A stretch of 64,000 bases of DNA from Eleginops maclovinus (taxonomy: Eukaryota; Chordata; Actinopteri; Perciformes; Eleginopidae): assembly GCF_036324505.1 (NCBI RefSeq), contig NC_086350.1, forward strand, positions 18,967,032-19,031,031. The letters run 5' to 3'. The stretch's first letter is position 1, and each line of letters starts with the position of its first letter. A program made the translations under genes and the position numbers. The notes under the pieces were generated by a model. That model ran no database searches and was not told the DNA's origin. It worked only from the letters and a program-made list of their open reading frames with translations. Positions 42,901 through 64,000 of the stretch are shown piece by piece.

Positions 42901-45869
42901 AACACATCTAAAGGAACGGGAAGTAGTAGTGACTACATGTGCTGATGGAAATCTCTCAGAGGTTTTAAAAATTAAAGTCATGAAATGTGGAGAAATGGTC
43001 ATTGCTATTTAATATTAACATTTCGTGAGAAAAATTATTTCTTCATTACTTGCTGAATTTTGATTAGCTTTAAAGGGATAATGTAGAAAGAAATAGTGTG
43101 AGAGAGAGATGTTAAAAAATCATTGATTCAATTAAAACATTTTGTGGATCCTCTAATACTGCTTCAGTACTGACATGAGGAAGCACAGAATATGCCTAAC
43201 TAAGAAATAACTCCTCACTGCAAGAAATATTGTTACATTCAATCGCAATACAAGTGAGTGATTATGTTTGTTAAATGGCAGTTCACAATTTTTTATTTAA
43301 TAAAGGTTTTTGGAAATGGTTATGCTTTTGCATTCCTGTTGTTTATTCAACAAGTTTCAAAAAAGCTTTTTTTCCCAGCAGTTTTACTGTATTAGCTTTA
43401 GAGTACAAGCTTGCACTCCTTGGAAGCTTTGAAGAACTTTAATGCTCACAAAACAGAAACAATGGGGACATTTATTACTGAAAATGTTACTCATACACTC
43501 ACTGTGTAAGTATGGCTTAGTTTAAGTATGCTAAACATAATTCATGAAGAGCAATACCTGATTATATTTCTGGGCCCAACTGTTTTGCAGTATACAAAAA
43601 GACTGCACACCTTTTAGAGCCACGCCTCACTTCAAAGCTTCAGTTACCATCATGACCAGCCAGCAGGGCTGCCTGTACTGACCCCCCTTTCAGCCTGAGA
43701 GACAGAGAGTGAGGGAGAATGGATGAGAGACAGGGATTAACAGACATTTAAAAAGTAAGGCCGAGAAAAATGGAGGAAGGGTGTCAGTGCAGCTTGGGTG
43801 GAGGGATGAATACCCCCTGGTCAGGGCTCATGGGCCTCAGGGGCACTGTCAGAGGTCAGGGGGGTTTGGCAGCTTGGTTAGGAGGTATGGGGGTCAGTGG
43901 TCTAAGAGGGATTTCCATGGTTGTGGCGGTATTGGGGGTCTTAGATCTCACCCCTCGTCTCCTTCTTACATCTGGGATCAGCACCGTCAGGATAGGCGCC
44001 CCGTCTCCTCCGCTCCCCTGACAGGGCCCAGCAGCTGCCAACACACACTCAAATATGCTCCCACCCCTCCATCACTTTAAGAGAGGCTGGCCCAGAGAAA
44101 GGCCAAACGTTGACCTTTAGCCATGTGAACCTGTTCTCTTTCATTCACTGAACCAAAGCAGTCCTGGCCAGGCACATTTTCTTTATTTGTGAGGAGTTCT
44201 GGATTCATAAGCATTCAACTCCAAAATATTTGGACATGTTCATGTTGCTGAGATGGATGACACTTACCGCTAAGTTAAGTCCCATCCATTTCAGTAACAT
44301 GAACCTCTTTCAGTTCCCCTCAACGTTTCAATATCCTGGACAAAAAATACCCCAGCTAGGCTAACTCACTAATAGCATTCCCATCTTTTTTCACAGTAAA
44401 GCATCTTACTGTATGGTGAATCATTATTTACTAGCTTCCCACAGGTCATCTTTTCCATCTGTTGAAATTCCTCTCAGCTACTACTCAGACGGGTTCAGAA
44501 CACAGGAACACCCAAACTGGCAAGTTATTACAGTAAATGGATCTTGTTTCATGTAATTTACTAAAGAAGTTGTTATTGTAAAACTTAACAAACCGACAAC
44601 TGTTCTTGTCCTTGTGAAGGTGTTTTGCCATCTTATTCAAATGTGTGCTCCTCACATACTCTGTGTGTGGGTGTTAAACCGATGGTCAGAATAGCCAGTT
44701 CCTGCCTGGCTTTGGCTGCTATTTGCAACTACGAGGACACTGTAAATATAATCGGCTAAAGCCATGATTTTCAGACGCAGAGGCTATGTTGGCTAGCCAT
44801 GTTTATTACCTCAGCTCTGTGGCCAAAAACACTGAAGACAGCCCTGTTTACGTCCCACTGTCAGATGGATTAAGGGCACATATGCTTTGCTAAATTGGTA
44901 TGTGAGCATGTGTTTGTGTGTGCTGCTATAATCTTTTGAAAGCTGTTTGAATATATAGCATAGTGGGCCTCCTTACGCTGTCAAGGATAGAAAGCCACAG
45001 AAGGAGGGTTAAAAAGAACAACGATGAAAAAAGATTAGGAGATTAAAAACTGTTTATCAAGCATGTATATGGATGAGTCACCTGCAGTATGAAGCCAGGG
45101 TTGCATGTTGAGGCATTTAAAGAGAGAGAAAAAAAGCCTCAGTAGTCTAAATTAGTCTGATCTATGGCCTTAATAGGCACAAAGCAGCAGCTTCACACAG
45201 TCTGCTGAAATACCACACACTCTTGTCAGCTCGGGAGGCATGTGTACCATCTCCTGTTAGTATTTGATAGCATTGGGAGGTGGAGTATAGCTGGGAAGGC
45301 AGGGGAGCAGGAGGCCAACTGCTTATGGGGGTTATAAATGTGAAGAGAAGTTGCCTGTTCCTTCCTCAGTCTGTCTTATTTGGGGCAGTAAAACGTGGGC
45401 TTTCTTTCATAGGCATCAGCAGTAATAACTATCAATTGTACTGACGCGACTCCTGATACAACGGCTTGAGGATATCTTCCCAAAAAAGTAGTTCCTTGTT
45501 TTCAACTAACAGAGCTGACATTAACAGCCAGACATAGGTAGTTTCTCATGACCAGATGTGGATCAAACAAACAAGTATGACTGTGTTTTGGAAATACAGG
45601 AAGCAGCGCCGCTGGCTGAGTGTGATTGGTCCCCAGGTGCCTGGTCAGGTTGGACTGGTTACTCTGTTGTCAGGGTTCATCGCAGGGTTTCCAAGGGGTG
45701 GAGCGTCAGATAAATCCCTCTGTGTGTGAGTTGGGGTAGTCACTTGTGTGTTGTTATCACAGAAATAAGCTGGCTTTGATAGTTGAGTAAATCAGAAAAA
45801 AAAACCAGTTGGAGTCCCAGAAATGCAAGGATGCATGTCAGTGGGTACACGCCTGTACTGACACCTGCA

Positions 45870-45870
<1 letters not shown>
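36963..45870. other. hipk2 intron 1, no gene seen
   Basis: I see no supportable exon or mobile element. Notes: a 16-base C run at 41848-41863, mixed T/C homopolymer tracts near 38405-38425, and a C/T- and G-rich stretch at 43670-44060 whose open frames are compositional. A stretch at 37960-38080 with TAATTA-type cores flanking a purine-rich block could be regulatory but cannot be tested here. Confidence 0.5.
41848..41863 (+). repeat. Poly-C run (16 bases)
   Basis: C homopolymer preceded by AATCCCG and followed by GACATCG. Confidence 0.95.

Positions 45871-45956
<86 letters not shown>
45871..45956 (+). repeat. (CA)n microsatellite
   Basis: A pure CA run of about 86 bases within hipk2 intron 1. 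Confidence 0.98.
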
Positions 45957-45957
<1 letters not shown>

Positions 45958-46475
45958 TCTGCTCACATGCAGAGAGAGTCATTTGTGTAATATTGGGTGC
46001 ATCCAACAAGCATGAAGGGCATTATTGCAGCTGTCTCTGTGGGATATCAAAGCAGAAGCAGACTTTGAACCCAAAGTTCAAGAACACACCCAAAACAAAT
46101 TCTTAGTAGTCTGTTCCATGGGACAGGGCAGGGTTGCAGGGTGGGGGTGATGATGCAGTGTAGTAATACCAACAACCCCCATCTTCCTCTGGAACTTTCT
46201 ACATCATTGCCTTCAGTTTTTACTCTGCAGCGGTTGGATTGTATTTTAATTTGCACTTCAAATCAATAGTTTACATACTGCAAACAGTGCTACAAAATTA
46301 TAGTAAAGAGTAACGACTAACAACTAATCGAATTCTTCGGCTTTGATAATCATAGTTGGGTTAATACAAATTTTAACCTCACCTAGTGAATACCTGTTCG
46401 GAATACATTAGGCAGCCCATGCATAAATAATAAGGATCACCCGGTTATTTTTTTTCTGCAGTCACTTTTGTCTGG

Positions 46476-46483
46476 GAATATAA
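46476..46483. repeat. Left target-site duplication of the hAT MITE
   Basis: GAATATAA, identical to 46961-46968. Confidence 0.9.
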
Positions 46484-46960
46484 TAGGGCTGAACGATTTT
46501 GGAAAATAATCTAATTGCGATTTTTTTCCTCAATATTGCAATTGCGATTTCATATGCGATTATTTCAAGGTCCTCTTCTTATGTATTTTTCAACAAACAC
46601 AAGCAATAAATCAATCGTGATTACAATCGTGAACCTCGTGAGGTAGCAACAGTAGCGAGGCACGTTCTGCACAATACCTGACGTTGCGCAGCATCTTCCT
46701 TTTTAAAGCCAAAATAATTCCACACAACTGACGTGCCGCCCCTCTTTGGTACCAAACTTCCAGCCGTACACTCTTCTGACGAGCCTGAGGCCATTGTGCA
46801 ACAGGTTCAAGCGCAGCGTTGACTTCTTTCCCTGCCTGCTCCGCTCCGCTCGGCTCGCTCGCAAGTCACGTGACCAGTCAAATCGCAGCCTTTGCGGTTG
46901 GAAAATCTCGTTTTGTCATATCGCGATATTATCGCAAATGCAATTAATCGTTCAGCCCTA
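46484..46960. mobile_element. hAT-type MITE, 477 bp
   Basis: TAGGGCTGAACGAT at the left end is the inverse of ATCGTTCAGCCCTA at the right end. The identical 8-bp direct repeat GAATATAA flanks both sides (46476-46483 and 46961-46968). The interior next to each end is rich in TTGCGATT/AATCGCA motifs, and the middle (46630-46870) is GC-richer. AGGGCTG(A/C)ACGAT ends are recognised from an abundant fish hAT MITE group. It contains no transposase. Perfect target duplications suggest a fairly recent insertion into hipk2 intron 1. Confidence 0.92.
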
Positions 46961-46968
46961 GAATATAA
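46961..46968. repeat. Right target-site duplication of the hAT MITE
   Basis: GAATATAA, identical to 46476-46483. Confidence 0.9.
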
Positions 46969-62940
<15,972 letters not shown>

Positions 62941-62945
62941 GTGAG

Positions 62946-63490
62946 GGCTGGGCAATAAATAGATATTGCATGGGTACTTTGTATAGGACTACATAACACT
63001 TCAATTTTGGATAGTTTAATATGGCATATGTCTTTTCCCGGTAATCCTGCTCTATAATACAGTGATGTAGTTTTTATTTTTTGCGCTTCTACTGTGACAT
63101 TTCAATTTTCTTTATTTGTCTCATACTGCCTGTGCTGCAGCACCTCTTTTCACCCTCTGTCTGAAACCAGAGCCAAGTCTGCTCTGCTGGCCGGCTCTGT
63201 TGTGATTGGTCAACTGCTTAGAAATGTCCTTCTCCTTAGCCTATATTACGTATAATATGTTGGATCGCTTGCCAATAGAAGCGTGAATGGTACGTAGTGA
63301 TCTAACTATGTCGTTGAAGTAATCAAAGGACTACGTTCAAGGTGTTTCAGGCAGGGTTGGGGTGTGTGTGTGTGGGGGGGGGGGTAGTGTGTGTAAAAGA
63401 TAAAGCACCAACAGTCATCGCAATATTGTCACAATACTGTCATCGAGGTATCTAGTAAACAATATTGTGATATTTGATATATATCGTATC
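62946..63490. repeat. Degenerate GGGCTGGGCAATA-type repeat with a nested insertion
   Basis: GGGCTGGGCAATAAATAGATAT at the left resembles the start of a common fish repeat whose body carries alternating CAATATTGTGATAT motifs. Such motifs appear at 63415-63490 (CGCAATATTGTCACAATAC and TTGTGATATTTGATATATATCG). Between them lies a fragment of repeat family A. The outer element looks split by the inner one; no clean right terminus found. Confidence 0.4.
63082..63240 (+). repeat. Dispersed repeat, family A copy 3 (partial)
   Basis: CTTCTACTGTGACAT, TTTGTCTCATACTGCCTGTG, CACCTCTTTTCACCCT, CTGAAACCAGAGCC and GTGATTGGTCAAC follow the same order as in copy 2 at 25580-25810. The left part with AGGGGACATATTA is missing. 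Confidence 0.75.
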
Positions 63491-64000
63491 ACAAAGCCAT
63501 ACTACATGTCTCGTGTTTCCCAGCCTGCAACAATGTTGTCTTTGTACCCAGCAGATATGAGTTATATGCCCCCCCCCCCCTGTGACTCTTTTCATGATAG
63601 CATTTACATATTCACACTAACTTTATGCACACTAGGTTTATCATGAACATACAGATCATCTTTGATGCAGGATTACACACCGGTTATTCACCATCACTAC
63701 ACTTTGACACTAATCAGAAGGCTCACATTGAAAGTGCATACAGTATGTTCCCTGTATGTATTCCATTGAAGTCTTGAATACCGTAAGCAGAAATCAAGGC
63801 TCAGTACAGACAAATCCATTTACACGCAGTGCCTGGATCCTGCTCAATCTGCTTTCAGCGTTTGAATAAACTGCAGCATAGTACTCTTTTTTTTTTTCTC
63901 TTAGCAGGAGATGCATTTAATGTCTATGACTCTTAAGTAAAACGTCCTTGCGCCTTTTAAAAGTGTGTACAAATCTACTCTTTGTGTTTGTGTCTGTATA
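63491..64000. other. hipk2 intron 2, no gene seen
   Basis: Non-coding. A C run at 63571-63580 and a T run at about 63888-63898 are the only simple repeats. Confidence 0.5.

Noticed and set aside
46746..46961. 71-codon frame inside the hAT MITE
   Set aside because: It runs into the terminal inverted repeat and resembles no protein.

Overview
The window is vertebrate, almost certainly teleost fish, nuclear DNA. It is mostly non-coding, carries very long (CA/TG)n microsatellites and several repeat families typical of fish, and contains exons with canonical GT/AG splice sites. The anchor gene is hipk2 (homeodomain-interacting protein kinase 2) on the + strand. A tiny coding exon at 30577-30595 encodes MAPVYE plus the first base of a Gly codon. 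It joins in frame, across a 22.7 kb intron, to a large exon at 53317-54496 that carries the N-terminal region and about the first half of the kinase domain. The rest of the gene lies beyond the right edge.

Layout: 1 to about 30.1 kb is upstream intergenic DNA with no gene I can support. It holds a 1.7 kb non-autonomous hAT-type element with 8-bp target-site duplications (2766-4459), microsatellites and dispersed repeat fragments. From about 30.1 to 30.6 kb is the hipk2 5' leader and first coding exon, which has several upstream ORFs. From 30.6 to 53.3 kb is hipk2 intron 1. From 54.5 to 64 kb is the start of intron 2.

The most interesting object is inside intron 1. A 5.9 kb putative DNA transposon (31096-36962) is bounded by 11-bp inverted repeats (CCCACACAGCA) and long CpG-rich subterminal regions packed with GGATCCG/TCCGTAT-like motifs. 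Between them is a spliced gene on the + strand, ten coding exons at 32028-36416, with intact splice sites and a continuous reading frame of 400 codons. Its C-terminus matches the DUF4806 family. Two of its exons have been tandemly duplicated with a symmetric phase, so 54 residues occur twice without breaking the frame. No transposase is visible inside the element, so this may be a non-autonomous transposon carrying an accessory DNA-binding-type protein, or a host gene captured by or derived from one.

A second intronic insertion (46484-46960) is a 477-bp hAT MITE with perfect 8-bp target duplications. Intergenic and intronic stretches with no supportable gene are listed as such.
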